64,000 bases of DNA from an uncultured Clostridia bacterium (lineage in GTDB: Bacteria > Bacillota > Clostridia > Oscillospirales > Acutalibacteraceae): positions 1 through 64,000 of the forward strand of contig CAMVLW010000004.1 of the NCBI GenBank assembly GCA_947168445.1. Reading direction: 5' to 3'. The notes under the pieces are model-generated. The model was given only the letters and a program-made list of their open reading frames with translations, made no database searches and was not told the DNA's origin. Position 1 is the first letter of the stretch, and each line of letters begins with the position of its first letter. A program made the translations under genes and the position numbers. Below are positions 8,232 through 16,299 of this stretch, one piece after another.

Positions 8232-8246
8232 GCGGGCAGCGCCCGC
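8232..8246. repeat. Mini-hairpin GCGGGC-AGC-GCCCGC in the rpe leader
   Basis: A perfect 6-bp stem closed by a 3-nt loop, 40 nt upstream of rpe. Nearly the same hairpin (loop AGT) lies directly before the Shine-Dalgarno of the ABC ATPase gene at 51720-51736. The rest of the 8143-8286 gap contains another imperfect palindrome (GCCGAGCCATGGCTTGCC) and no gene. Confidence 0.6.
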
Positions 8247-8286
8247 CCTTAATTTCCACATTTCACAAAAGAAAGGCATGAAATAT

Positions 8287-8931
8287 ATGAAAATAGCTCC
8301 TTCCCTCCTGTCCTGCGACTTTTCGGTGATGGGAGAAGAAATCAGACGCATGGACAAGGCAGGCGCGGACTGGATGCACCTTGACGTGATGGACGGTCAC
8401 TTTGTGCCGAACCTCACCTTTGGCGCGCCGGTTATCAAGTGGGTGCGGAAATATTCGGACAAGCCCTTTGACGTGCACCTGATGATTTCCGAACCGCTGC
8501 GCTATATTGACGATTTTGCCGACGCGGGCGCGGATATTATCACCTTCCATGTGGAATGTGATTCCGACATTGACGCAACGATTGACAAAATCCGTGAGCG
8601 CGGCATTTTGCCCGGTCTGGTGATTAAGCCCAACACGCCCGCAAGCGCGGTGTTTCCTTATCTGGACAAGCTGGCGCTGGTGCTGGTGATGACGGTGGAA
8701 CCGGGCTTCGGCGGTCAGTCCTTCATGGCGGACATGCTGCCCAAGGTAAAGGAAATCAAGGCGGAAGCCCAAAAACGCGGCATTGACCTTTTGATTGAAG
8801 CCGACGGCGGCATCGGCGCGGCGACTATCGCACAGGCAGCCGAGGCAGGCGTTGACGTTTGCGTGGCAGGCACGGCAGTGTTCAAGGCAGAGGACGCGGC
8901 AAAGGCAATCGCACAATTGCAGGCGTATTAA
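8287..8931 (+). CDS. rpe: Ribulose-phosphate 3-epimerase
   Basis: A 214-residue TIM-barrel enzyme that interconverts ribulose-5-phosphate and xylulose-5-phosphate in the pentose phosphate pathway. Diagnostic motifs are APSLLSCDF, HLDVMDGHFVPN (metal-binding His and Asp), PFDVHLM, VMTVEPGFGGQSF and EADGGI. The ORF track begins at GTG 8230 inside the leader hairpin; ATG 8287 has GAAAGG 10 nt upstream and gives the standard start MKIAPSLLSCDF. It is monocistronic: a bidirectional terminator follows. It supplies the erythrose-4-phosphate side of aromatic synthesis indirectly, but is not linked to the aro block. Confidence 0.95.
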   Translation: MKIAPSLLSCDFSVMGEEIRRMDKAGADWMHLDVMDGHFVPNLTFGAPVIKWVRKYSDKPFDVHLMISEPLRYIDDFADAGADIITFHVECDSDIDATIDKIRERGILPGLVIKPNTPASAVFPYLDKLALVLVMTVEPGFGGQSFMADMLPKVKEIKAEAQKRGIDLLIEADGGIGAATIAQAAEAGVDVCVAGTAVFKAEDAAKAIAQLQAY

Positions 8932-8970
8932 TTACGGAAGCGTTTTTGTAAGCGCGATAATTTAAAATAT

Positions 8971-9004
8971 AAAAGGCACAGCTGTTCCGGCTGTGCCTTT
9001 TCGT
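8971..9004. terminator. Bidirectional intrinsic terminator (rpe / lipoprotein)
   Basis: AAAAGGCACAGC and GCTGTGCCTTTT form a 12-bp stem around a 7-nt loop between two convergent genes. The stem supplies the U-run in both directions. Confidence 0.85.
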
Positions 9005-9008
9005 TTTG

Positions 9009-9668
9009 TTATTCAGCTGTTTCTTCGCCGTTGCCCGCGTTTTCCGAGTTTTCGGCGTTTTCAGCGTTTTCCGCATTATCTTGATTATCTTGATTTTCCT
9101 GATTGTCCGCTTCGGTAGCGGGCTGGGTGGTTTCCTGCGGCGCGGTGGCAGCGGCGGTTTCCTGCGCGGTGTCGCTGAGAGCGCTTGCGAGAACCGTGTT
9201 ATCCCTGCCGACAAAGGCAATCACGACAACCATGTCGCTGACGCCGGAGTCGGTTCTGCCCTTGGCGAGCGAATAGTCCGCGTTCTGCTTGATGGCTTCG
9301 GCTGTGCCGGAAAGCGACTGCTTTTGCGCGTCGGTCAAGTCGGCGGTGACGTCCATTTCAAGGACAACCGCGTTGCCTTTGGCGAACACCTTTGCGGTGT
9401 AATAATCGCTGCTGAGATTTGCCGCAGCCGCCGAAAGCGCGTTGTGCGCCTGCAAATACTGCTCCAGCTTTTCCTGGGCGGCAGAATCTCCCGCGTGAAT
9501 GGCGGGATTCTCCATCAGCACCACGCCGTTTTCATTGGTCAGCGCGGTGGCGGCGGGCTGGGTTTCTTCTGTTTTGGCGCTTTCGCTCTTGCCGCCGCAG
9601 GCGCAAAACACCACACAGCCGAGCGCAAGCACGCATACAAGCGCGAGCGCTTTGATTGCTTGTTTCAT
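9009..9668 (-). CDS. Lipoprotein with a DUF4854-like domain
   Basis: A 219-residue protein from ATG 9668 (AAGGAG 8 nt upstream; the ORF track start at 9692 lies upstream of this site). It has a signal peptide ending FCACGG, a probable lipobox, so it is likely anchored outside the cell membrane. The middle region (about 60-155) has EKLEQYL, FAKGNAVVLEMDV, LTDAQKQSL and SGVSDMVVVIAFVGRDNTVL. This is clearly paralogous to the C-terminal domain of the next protein upstream and resembles DUF4854. The last 50 residues are low-complexity Asn/Glu/Ala. Function unknown. It is the last gene of a three-gene run; its Shine-Dalgarno begins right after the preceding stop codon. Confidence 0.75.
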   Translation of the reverse strand: MKQAIKALALVCVLALGCVVFCACGGKSESAKTEETQPAATALTNENGVVLMENPAIHAGDSAAQEKLEQYLQAHNALSAAAANLSSDYYTAKVFAKGNAVVLEMDVTADLTDAQKQSLSGTAEAIKQNADYSLAKGRTDSGVSDMVVVIAFVGRDNTVLASALSDTAQETAAATAPQETTQPATEADNQENQDNQDNAENAENAENSENAGNGEETAE

Positions 9669-9679
9669 GCAAAAACTCC

Positions 9680-10813
9680 TTATTTGTCGCAAACGCCGCC
9701 GGCAATTAACGAACCGTCCTTGGCGAGATAGGCGCAGACAATCACCATGTCCGCAACGCCGGATTCCTCTCTGCCGTCCTTGAGCGACGAGGACATATCC
9801 GACATATTGTCGTCAATATAGGTTTTCAGCGATTGCTTTTGCGTATCGGTCAAATCCGTCCGGAAGGTCATTTGATAAACAACAGCGTTGCCCTGAATGA
9901 AAATATCGGTGGCGTAGGTGTCGTTGGAGAGCGATTTTTCAAGCCCTGCCTCGTCGTTCTCCGCCAGATATTTATTCAGCTTTTCCTCGGCTTCCTTATC
10001 GTCGGCGTGAATGGAATCCGCCTCCACAAGCGTCAGACCCACGGCGTTCTTCACAGCGTGGCTGCCGCTGTAGGGTGCGGCGCTTGACTGCTGCGCCTGT
10101 GAACTTTCCGCCGCGCTTGACTGCTGTGCCTGCGAGCTTTCCTCGCGGGAGCTTTGGGCGGAGGTCTGCTCCTGCGCGCTTGTCTGCTCCTGCGCGCTTG
10201 TCTGCTGCTGCGCGGAGGTTTGTGCCTGCGAAGAACTTCCGGCTGTTGTTGTCACCGCCGCCGTGGGAGCGGTTGCGGGCTGATTGCCGCTGTTCTTCGC
10301 GCCGTTAACCAGCATGACGATTCCAAAAATCGCGCCGCCGACCAACAGCACGGCGAGCACAATGATGACGATAATCAGCGGCATGTTGTTCTTTTTGGAC
10401 ATGTCGGGCTTGCCGTTGGGCTGAGAGGCATGGGAAGCGCCGTACTGCGACGGCTGCTGATACTGACGGAACTGCGCGTCATAGCCGTTTTGCTGCTGCG
10501 GCTGCGGATACTCCTGCTTCTGCGGCTGATAATCATACGCGTCGGGAGCAGCGGGCGGCTGATAGCCTGCGGGCTGCTGAAACGGGTCGCCGTATTGCTG
10601 CGGCGAAGCGCCGCCGGCGGGAGCAGGGTTGCCGGGCTGAACGTCATAGCCGGACGGTTCGGGCTGCGGCGGAATATACTCCTGCGTGGGCGGCACTTCC
10701 TCCATCACCTGCGTTTTCGCGGTGCTGAAAGCGTCGGACACAACGGGTGTGCCGCAAATGGGACAAAACTTAACATTGGGCGCTAAGGGATGATTACAAT
10801 TGGGACAATTCAT
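9680..10813 (-). CDS. Zinc-ribbon, single-TM protein with extracellular DUF4854-like domain
   Basis: A 377-residue protein. Order: zinc ribbon CPNC...CPIC (residues 3-21), Pro/Gln/Tyr-rich cytosolic linker, one membrane helix (MPLIIVIIVLAVLLVGGAIF, about 142-165), a Ser/Gln/Ala stalk with TSAQEQ repeats, then a DUF4854-like domain (EKLNKYL, IQGNAVVYQMTFRTDLTD, ESGVADMVIVCAYLAKDG). The architecture suggests a cytosolic sensor or docking knob joined to an external domain; the ligand is unknown. It shares the external domain with both neighbours, 11 nt downstream and 60 nt upstream. A clear AGGAGG precedes ATG 10813. Confidence 0.75.
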   Translation of the reverse strand: MNCPNCNHPLAPNVKFCPICGTPVVSDAFSTAKTQVMEEVPPTQEYIPPQPEPSGYDVQPGNPAPAGGASPQQYGDPFQQPAGYQPPAAPDAYDYQPQKQEYPQPQQQNGYDAQFRQYQQPSQYGASHASQPNGKPDMSKKNNMPLIIVIIVLAVLLVGGAIFGIVMLVNGAKNSGNQPATAPTAAVTTTAGSSSQAQTSAQQQTSAQEQTSAQEQTSAQSSREESSQAQQSSAAESSQAQQSSAAPYSGSHAVKNAVGLTLVEADSIHADDKEAEEKLNKYLAENDEAGLEKSLSNDTYATDIFIQGNAVVYQMTFRTDLTDTQKQSLKTYIDDNMSDMSSSLKDGREESGVADMVIVCAYLAKDGSLIAGGVCDK

Positions 10814-10873
10814 ACGGTTCCTCCTTTATACTAATTCCTGATAGAAAGCAGATTTTTTTATTAGGTATTAGTA

Positions 10874-11599
10874 TTAATCCACTATCTGTGAAAAGATAAC
10901 CCTACCGTTTTGGTCAACTGCGGTAATTTGGATTTCAGCGTTGGAAACGCCGCTTTTCTCTTTCATTTCATACACATAACCGTCAAGGCGGGCGCAAACC
11001 TCGTCAAAGCTGCTCTCAAGCGAATTGAGATACTCCTCGGTTTCCTCGCCCTCACCCTCCGCCTGCACGCGGTAGGTTGCCAGCACCATGTTGTCCTCAA
11101 CCACAAGATTGAGCTTGGTGTCGCCGTCCACGGCGGAAACAAGCGTATTATACAGCGCGGTTTTGCCGATATACTTTGCAAGCTTTTCCTCCTCGTCGGT
11201 GGAATCCTCCGGAACCGTTACAGCGGGAACCGTCGTTGCAGGCACCGTAGTCGCGGCAACGGTGGTTGCGGGAACGGTGGTTGCGGGCGGCGCGGCGGTC
11301 GCGGCAACGGTCGTTTCGGGAGCGGTGGTTGTAACAGCGGGCGTCGCGGGTGTACTGCCGCGGCGCATAAACCACATTACGCCGAGCACGGCGGCGCAAA
11401 CCACCAGCGCGGCGAGCAGCACAATAAACACATTGCGCGGGACATTTCTTCTTTTTCGTGACGTGTCTCTATGGGAAAAGACAAAATCCTCGTCAAGGGT
11501 AAACCGCTGCTTTTCACTGTCAGGCAAAAGGCTTTTGCCGCAGTGCTCGCACACGGTTTGGTTTTCCCCGACGGGACGGTTGCAGTTGGGACAATTCAT
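10874..11599 (-). CDS. Zinc-ribbon, single-TM protein with divergent DUF4854-like domain
   Basis: A 241-residue protein with the same plan as its neighbour but a shorter linker: zinc ribbon CPNC...CEHC (3-20), a basic stretch (SRKRRN), a membrane helix (VFIVLLAALVVCAAVLGVMW), a Thr/Ala/Val/Pro stalk (ATTVPATTV repeats), then a domain ending EKSGVSNAEIQITAVDQNGRVIFSQ. The end is recognisably like the SGVxD...DGxxI block of the other two paralogues, so the three genes probably arose by tandem duplication. It is first in the run; RBS AGGAGG lies before ATG 11599. Role unknown. Confidence 0.72.
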   Translation of the reverse strand: MNCPNCNRPVGENQTVCEHCGKSLLPDSEKQRFTLDEDFVFSHRDTSRKRRNVPRNVFIVLLAALVVCAAVLGVMWFMRRGSTPATPAVTTTAPETTVAATAAPPATTVPATTVAATTVPATTVPAVTVPEDSTDEEEKLAKYIGKTALYNTLVSAVDGDTKLNLVVEDNMVLATYRVQAEGEGEETEEYLNSLESSFDEVCARLDGYVYEMKEKSGVSNAEIQITAVDQNGRVIFSQIVD

Positions 11600-11670
11600 G
11601 ATGCGTCCTCCTAGACCTTGATATTTGCATTATACCCCATTTGCCTCAAGATTTCAACAGAAATTAAAAA

Positions 11671-11701
11671 GAAAAAACGCGCGGAAGGCTCTGCGCGTTT
11701 T
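11671..11701 (-). terminator. Intrinsic terminator of the TetR gene
   Basis: On the minus strand AAAACGCGC pairs with GCGCGTTTT around a 10-nt loop, followed by a T-rich run. The stem overlaps the TetR stop codon. Confidence 0.75.
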
Positions 11702-12275
11702 ATTCCTCAGCTTTCGACGCTTTCCGTCTGCATCTGCCGACGGCAATTTCGGTGGTTCCCTCAAACAACTCGCACAGGCGCTGCACCTGAATACTCAAAT
11801 CGTACTTCATGCCGCTGCTGAGCCATTCAATGACAAAGCCGACCAAAAGGCTTTTGTAATACATGATAATCGCCTGCTTGTCGCCGTCGTCAAGATTTTC
11901 TTCCGAAAAAGCGGCGTCAAAATATTCGGTGACAGTGCGGTTGGCAACGCGGTTGAGATAGCGCTCAAACATGTCGCGGTTGGCTGACTGGAACAGGTGC
12001 ATCATCGCGGTTTTGTTTTGCAGCGCAAAGTCCATCGCCTGCAAAATAGATTCGTAAATGCTGTTCTTCCCCTCGTTTTCCTGCATCAGCGCGTCTGCCT
12101 GCTCGTTGAGAATCTCCTCAATCAGCGAGGGAATATCGTCAAAATGGTAATAAAAGGAATTGCGGTTAATGCCGCAGTCCTCCACAATTTCTTTAACGGT
12201 AATCTTGTTGACCTGCTTGGTATTCAGCAGCTTCATAAAGGATTTTTTTATCGCGTCCTTGGTGAGAGTAGTCAT
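11700..12275 (-). CDS. TetR/AcrR-family transcriptional regulator
   Basis: A 191-residue protein from ATG 12275 (AAGGAG 7 nt upstream; the ORF track start at 12326 adds an unsupported leader). The N-terminal helix-turn-helix is typical: TKDAIKKSFMKLL, KITVKEIVEDCGINRNSFYYHF. The C-terminal ligand domain is helical, with YYKSLLVGFVIEWL, which resembles TetR members whose C-terminal domain is common in Firmicutes. It would bind an operator as a dimer. No target can be assigned: neighbours are the DUF4854-like run and acpP, and no obvious palindromic operator was found in the leader. The C-terminus is basic (GRCRRKASK). Confidence 0.88.
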   Translation of the reverse strand: MTTLTKDAIKKSFMKLLNTKQVNKITVKEIVEDCGINRNSFYYHFDDIPSLIEEILNEQADALMQENEGKNSIYESILQAMDFALQNKTAMMHLFQSANRDMFERYLNRVANRTVTEYFDAAFSEENLDDGDKQAIIMYYKSLLVGFVIEWLSSGMKYDLSIQVQRLCELFEGTTEIAVGRCRRKASKAEE

Positions 12276-12403
12276 TCCGGGCTCCTTGCGGCTTTTGTTG
12301 GTTTCTATATATAAAGTATAGCACAAGTTTTTGGCGATTGCAAGAGAAGGAGAACAGAGTTAGCGTTTAGTGAAGCCTGCCGGTTTTTCTCTCAACGCTC
12401 AAC

Positions 12404-12436
12404 TCAAAAAAAGAACAGAGCCCCGAAAGGCTCTGC
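12404..12436 (-). terminator. Intrinsic terminator of acpP
   Basis: On the minus strand CAGAGCC-TTTCGG-GGCTCTG is followed by TTCTTTTTTT. It sits 23 nt after the acpP stop. Confidence 0.85.
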
Positions 12437-12458
12437 TATCGTTTGGTTGTAAATTCAA

Positions 12459-12686
12459 TTAAGAATTTGCCTCGATGTAAGCAACGAGAGCGCCAACGGT
12501 CTTGATGTTTTCGATTTCCTCGTCGGGAACCTCAACCGAGAACTCGTCCTCAATGGACATCAGCAAATCTACAACGTCCAGGGAATCCGCGCCGAGATCT
12601 TCCTGCAGATCGGTTTCCTCTGTAATCTTATCCTCGTCTACGTCAAACTGCTCGGCAAGAATTGCTTTGACTTTCTCCAATACCAT
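12459..12686 (-). CDS. acpP: Acyl carrier protein
   Basis: A 75-residue acidic protein with the carrier motif GADSLDVVDLLMSIEDEF; Ser in DSL receives 4'-phosphopantetheine. It carries growing acyl chains in type II fatty acid synthesis. Length and N-terminus (MVLEKVKAILAEQ) match bacterial AcpP. AGGAGG precedes the ATG. It stands alone with its own terminator, not in a fab cluster, which is common in clostridia. The phosphopantetheinyl transferase at 1555-2148, or a separate AcpS elsewhere, would activate it. Confidence 0.95.
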   Translation of the reverse strand: MVLEKVKAILAEQFDVDEDKITEETDLQEDLGADSLDVVDLLMSIEDEFSVEVPDEEIENIKTVGALVAYIEANS

Positions 12687-12936
12687 GATAATTTCCTCCT
12701 GTAAAAGATTATGCGCGCCGCTTATTTACAAACGCACATATTTTGTGCTACAATGATTAACGGATTTAACCATCGCAAAACAAACCCTGTGTTTGTTACT
12801 CTTCCATATTATTTGACTTTGCCGTCTTTGTCAATATGTAAATTGAAATTTTTTGAAATTTCTTGGTTTTGCATAAATAATTGACATTCTATCGAAGCAA
12901 ATCATCACTTATTAAGAAATTTTACGGAGGCTACTT

Positions 12937-13773
12937 ATGAGCACAAAGCATTACGCGGTTATCGGACACCCTATCGGTCATACCATGTCACCCTTTATCC
13001 ACAAAAGACTGTTTGATTTGGCGGGAATCGACGCCGATTACACAAAATTTGACATTGCGCCCGAAAATCTCGCGGCGGAATACGACAAGACCCTGAAGCA
13101 CCTCGACGGCTACAATATCACCATTCCGCACAAGCAAAGCATTATTCCGCTGCTCGACGGCTTGGACGACAAGGCGAAGATGTACGGCAGCGTGAACACC
13201 GTCGCCAACCTTGACGGAAAGGCAACAGGCTACACCACCGACCCCGACGGCTTTATCAAGGCAATTGAGGCGGCGGGGATTTCGCTCGACGGCAGAATTA
13301 TGATTCTCGGCTGCGGCGGCGTGGCACGCACAATGGCATACGAAATTGCTCTGCGCGGCAAGCCCTTTGAGTTTGCGGTACGCCGCGAGGATGTAGGCAA
13401 AGCAGGGCTTTTGTGTCTTGACATCACCCGCAAACTGCCCGAAACCAAGGTCAGCTTCGGCTTAATCGACCAGATTATCGGCACCGTGGACGTGCTGATT
13501 AACGCAACGCCCGTGGGCATGTATCCCAACACGGACGCCCAGCCGATTCACAACTGCGCCATCGGCCGCTGCGGCGCGGTGTTTGACGCGATTTACAATC
13601 CCCTCGAAACAACCCTTGTCAAACGCGCCAAGGCAAACGGCAGCAAAGCCGAGGGCGGCATGTCCATGCTCGTCTGGCAGGCAGTCGTCGCGCACCAAAT
13701 CTGGGACGGCTCGGAATATGATAAAAAGGACATCGACAAGCTCGTTCTCGACGCGGCAGAGCAGCTTTTGTAA
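12937..13773 (+). CDS. aroE: Shikimate dehydrogenase
   Basis: A 278-residue enzyme reducing 3-dehydroshikimate to shikimate with NADPH. Motifs: HPIGHTMSPFIH (substrate Ser), NITIPHKQ (catalytic Lys), GSVNTV, TDPDGF (catalytic Asp), nucleotide loop GCGGVARTM, and INATPVGMYP. ATG 12937 has ACGGAGG upstream. A TTGACA lies at 12881-12886 but I find no good -10 at the right spacing. It heads the aromatic gene block, 52 nt before aroK. A GTGGTTAGTGAGTTGC repeat follows its stop codon. Confidence 0.95.
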   Translation: MSTKHYAVIGHPIGHTMSPFIHKRLFDLAGIDADYTKFDIAPENLAAEYDKTLKHLDGYNITIPHKQSIIPLLDGLDDKAKMYGSVNTVANLDGKATGYTTDPDGFIKAIEAAGISLDGRIMILGCGGVARTMAYEIALRGKPFEFAVRREDVGKAGLLCLDITRKLPETKVSFGLIDQIIGTVDVLINATPVGMYPNTDAQPIHNCAIGRCGAVFDAIYNPLETTLVKRAKANGSKAEGGMSMLVWQAVVAHQIWDGSEYDKKDIDKLVLDAAEQLL

Positions 13774-13806
13774 GTGGTTAGTGAGTTGCAGCTTACTGTT
13801 TATCAC
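13771..13806. repeat. Stop-codon-adjacent repeat (TAAGTGGTTAGTGAGTT family)
   Basis: The aroE stop TAA runs straight into GTGGTTAGTGAGTTGCAGC. Related sequence follows the stops of the genes at 34637, 41945 (inverted) and purL (51928, inverted), with shared blocks GTGGTAAGTGA and AAGTTACAGGTAA. Confidence 0.55.
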
Positions 13807-13825
13807 CAATCAAAGAGGAAAAAAC

Positions 13826-14332
13826 ATGAACAACATTATTCTCTGCGGCTTTATGGGCTGCGGAAAATCCACAGTGGGCAAAACGCTTGCCCGCAAAACC
13901 GGCAGACGGTTTGTGGATATGGACAAATATATTGAACAGAAGGCGGGCATGACCGTGTCGGAAATTTTCGCCGCCTTTGGCGAGGACGGCTTTCGCGACA
14001 GAGAGCATGAAGCCTGTCTTGAGCTGAGCGAAATGAGCAATCTGATTGTCGCCGCCGGCGGCGGCGCGCTGACCTTTGAACGCAACGTGCAGGCGTTTCG
14101 CGGCAAGGACAAAATTGTATTGCTCGACGTGCCGCTCAGCGTCATTCAGTACCGCCTGCGCAACGACACCGTGCGCCCGCTTTTGCAGCGTCCGGATAAA
14201 AACGAGGTGATGGCGCGGCTGTATGAGCAGCGCATGCCGCTGTACCTTTCGGCTGCTGATGTTGTTGTAAAGGGCGCCGCAACGCCGCTTAAAACCACCT
14301 CGCGCGTGATTGAGGTTTTAAGGCTAAAGTAG
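13826..14332 (+). CDS. aroK: Shikimate kinase
   Basis: A 168-residue P-loop kinase that phosphorylates shikimate with ATP. Visible features: Walker A GFMGCGKST (8-16), DMDKYIE (shikimate-binding Asp), FRDREHEA, AAGGGAL, and the lid NDTVRPLLQ. The ORF track extends 81 codons upstream through aroE; GAGGAA before ATG 13826 fixes the start MNNIILCGF. It is likely co-transcribed with aroE. No clear terminator follows, but a promoter at 14370 begins the next unit. Confidence 0.94.
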   Translation: MNNIILCGFMGCGKSTVGKTLARKTGRRFVDMDKYIEQKAGMTVSEIFAAFGEDGFRDREHEACLELSEMSNLIVAAGGGALTFERNVQAFRGKDKIVLLDVPLSVIQYRLRNDTVRPLLQRPDKNEVMARLYEQRMPLYLSAADVVVKGAATPLKTTSRVIEVLRLK

Positions 14333-14369
14333 CCTTACCTTTAGGGTCGCGCATTGGCATTTCGTTGCC

Positions 14370-14399
14370 TTGACAATCCTCTGTCTAAATTGCTATAAT
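14370..14399 (+). promoter_or_regulatory. Sigma-A-type promoter for the lipoprotein gene
   Basis: TTGACA at 14370-14375 and TATAAT at 14394-14399, both perfect, with an 18-nt spacer, 38 nt before the start codon. Confidence 0.85.
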
Positions 14400-14436
14400 A
14401 AGGCAACTGATTTTAATATAATCAAAGGAGGATATC

Positions 14437-15120
14437 ATGATCAAAAAACTGATTGCATTTTCACTGGTCGCGCTGCTCGCGCTCGGCGCTGCGGCATGCG
14501 GTCAAAAGAGTGAGAGCAAAACCGAAGCCAAAACCGAAGCCAAAACCGAAAGCAAAACCGAAAGTCAGGCGGTTACACAGGCTGCCACCGAAGCGGCGGC
14601 TTCAAAAACCGAAAGCGAAGCGGCAACGCAGGCAAGCGCTTCCGCAGTCGTCACCGACGGCAGCTTGGTCGGCACGCTGCAAGCCGTTAAGCCGCAGGAG
14701 GATTTCGTCATCAAAGGTATGGTGCTCCTTTCGGATTCCGGCCATCACGAATACAGCACGGCCAATCAGCTCACTGACAAGGATTTTGTCACCGAGGGAC
14801 TGCACGCGGACTTCTACCTTAACGAGTGGATTGGCATTTACACCGACACCGACGCCTCGCTGTTCAATGTGTATGTTGTCGAAAACGACGCGCAAAAGGA
14901 TTATGCCGAAGTGACCGAGCAGGAGCTCCGCACAATCTGCGACGAAAAGAGCTTCCCGTTTTTGGAAGGCGCAACGCCCGACAAGGCGCAGCATAACTAT
15001 GCAGGCGCGCTTTACGTCAATCCCGATTACGGCAAGCCCGGCTTGTATAACATGTTCTTTGCCAAGGACGGCAACGTGGCGTACATGGTGCAGATCAATC
15101 TGGAAACCATGCCGCAGTAA
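14437..15120 (+). CDS. Secreted lipoprotein of unknown function
   Basis: A 227-residue protein with a classic lipoprotein signal peptide (MIKKLIAFSLVALLALGAAAC; lipobox AAAC, lipidated Cys near residue 21). A repetitive KTEAKTES-type spacer (about 25-70) leads to a globular domain (75-227) with Trp/Tyr-rich segments such as LNEWIGIYTD and LYNMFFAKDGNVAYMV. I do not recognise the domain. It has its own strong promoter, AAAGGAGG Shine-Dalgarno and terminator, so it is an independent unit inserted between aroK and aroF. The perfect promoter suggests abundant expression. Confidence 0.75.
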   Translation: MIKKLIAFSLVALLALGAAACGQKSESKTEAKTEAKTESKTESQAVTQAATEAAASKTESEAATQASASAVVTDGSLVGTLQAVKPQEDFVIKGMVLLSDSGHHEYSTANQLTDKDFVTEGLHADFYLNEWIGIYTDTDASLFNVYVVENDAQKDYAEVTEQELRTICDEKSFPFLEGATPDKAQHNYAGALYVNPDYGKPGLYNMFFAKDGNVAYMVQINLETMPQ

Positions 15121-15153
15121 ACATCAGCGCCGAAATTTAACAGCGACCATTCA

Positions 15154-15190
15154 CAGGGGCAAACAAGCGCGTTTGTCCCTGCATTTTTTC
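15154..15190 (+). terminator. Intrinsic terminator after the lipoprotein gene
   Basis: CAGGGGCAAAC pairs with GTTTGTCCCTG around AAGCGC, followed by CATTTTTTC. Confidence 0.85.
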
Positions 15191-15225
15191 ATGAAAACGC
15201 CCTGCAAAAATGTTCTTTTCGGCTA

Positions 15226-15254
15226 TTGACTGTTGCGCTTTAAAGTGGTAAAAT
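15226..15254 (+). promoter_or_regulatory. Promoter of the aroF-pheA operon
   Basis: TTGACT at 15226-15231 and TAAAAT at 15249-15254 with a 17-nt spacer, 37 nt before aroF. No T-box, riboswitch or leader peptide is visible in the short leader. Confidence 0.75.
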
Positions 15255-15291
15255 AACTGTGGGTAAATTGAGCAGAAAGAAGGAAACTCCC

Positions 15292-16299
15292 ATGATTATT
15301 GTTTTAAAGCCAACAACCACACCCGAACAGCTTTTGAGCTTCACCGAAAAGCTCAAAACCGACTATGACGTAAAAATCAACCGCTGGGACGGCGTGCACT
15401 CCACGGTGCTCGGACTCATCGGCGACACCACGCAGGTGGACATTGAGTACATTGAGGCGCAGGACATTGTTGAGAGCGTCAAGCGCGTGCAGGAGCCTTA
15501 CAAAAAGGCAAACCGCAAGTTCCACCCGGAGAACACGACCATCAAAATCAACGACAGCGTGACGATTGGCGACGGCAGCCTGCACATTATGGCGGGTCCG
15601 TGCTCGGTGGAGAGTGAGGAGCAGATTGTCGGCATCGCCAAGAGCGTGCAGCAATCGGGCGCAACCCTTTTGCGCGGCGGCGCGTTTAAGCCCCGCACCT
15701 CTCCCTATGCGTTCCAGGGCTTGAAATCCGAGGGACTTGACCTGCTGAAAACCGCCCGCAAGGAAACCGGGCTGCCGATTGTCACCGAAATCATGCGCGT
15801 GTCGCATATTGACATGTTTGAGAACGTCGATATTATTCAGGTCGGCGCGAGAAACATGCAGAATTTTGAACTTCTGAAGGAACTCGGCAAAACCAACAAG
15901 CCGATTTTGCTCAAGCGCGGACTTTCGGCGACGATTGAGGAATGGCTGATGAGCGCCGAGTACATCATGGCGGGCGGCAATGACAAGGTTATGCTCTGCG
16001 AGCGCGGCATCCGCACCTATGAAACCTTCACCCGCAACACACTGGACATCTCCGCGATTCCGGTGATTAAAAAGCTTTCCCACCTGCCGGTCATTGTCGA
16101 CCCGAGCCACGCGGCAGGCAAAAGCTGGCTGGTGGAGCCGCTGGCAATGGCGGCGGTCGCGGCAGGCGCCGACGGACTGATTATCGAGGTACACAACGAC
16201 CCGCCGCACGCGCTTTCGGACGGCGCGCAGTCGCTGACCCCCAAGCAATTTGACGGCGTGGCGAAAAAATTATTTGCGTTAAAGAAGGCATTAGACTGA
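15292..16299 (+). CDS. aroF: 3-deoxy-7-phosphoheptulonate (DAHP) synthase, type I-beta
   Basis: A 335-residue enzyme joining PEP and erythrose-4-phosphate, the first step of the shikimate pathway. Residues 1-70 form the ferredoxin-like regulatory domain ([17 protein letters not shown]...), the barrel follows with [51 protein letters not shown] and VDPSHAAGK. In this subgroup the N-terminal domain mediates feedback control. ATG 15292 has AAGGAAA upstream; the ORF track start at 15259 precedes it. It overlaps tyrA by one base (TGATG). Confidence 0.93.
   Translation: MIIVLKPTTTPEQLLSFTEKLKTDYDVKINRWDGVHSTVLGLIGDTTQVDIEYIEAQDIVESVKRVQEPYKKANRKFHPENTTIKINDSVTIGDGSLHIMAGPCSVESEEQIVGIAKSVQQSGATLLRGGAFKPRTSPYAFQGLKSEGLDLLKTARKETGLPIVTEIMRVSHIDMFENVDIIQVGARNMQNFELLKELGKTNKPILLKRGLSATIEEWLMSAEYIMAGGNDKVMLCERGIRTYETFTRNTLDISAIPVIKKLSHLPVIVDPSHAAGKSWLVEPLAMAAVAAGADGLIIEVHNDPPHALSDGAQSLTPKQFDGVAKKLFALKKALD

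Noticed and set aside
15121-15291. T-box or riboswitch controlling the aro operon
   Set aside because: The leader between the promoter (-10 at 15254) and aroF is under 40 nt and has no T-box sequence or specifier stem.
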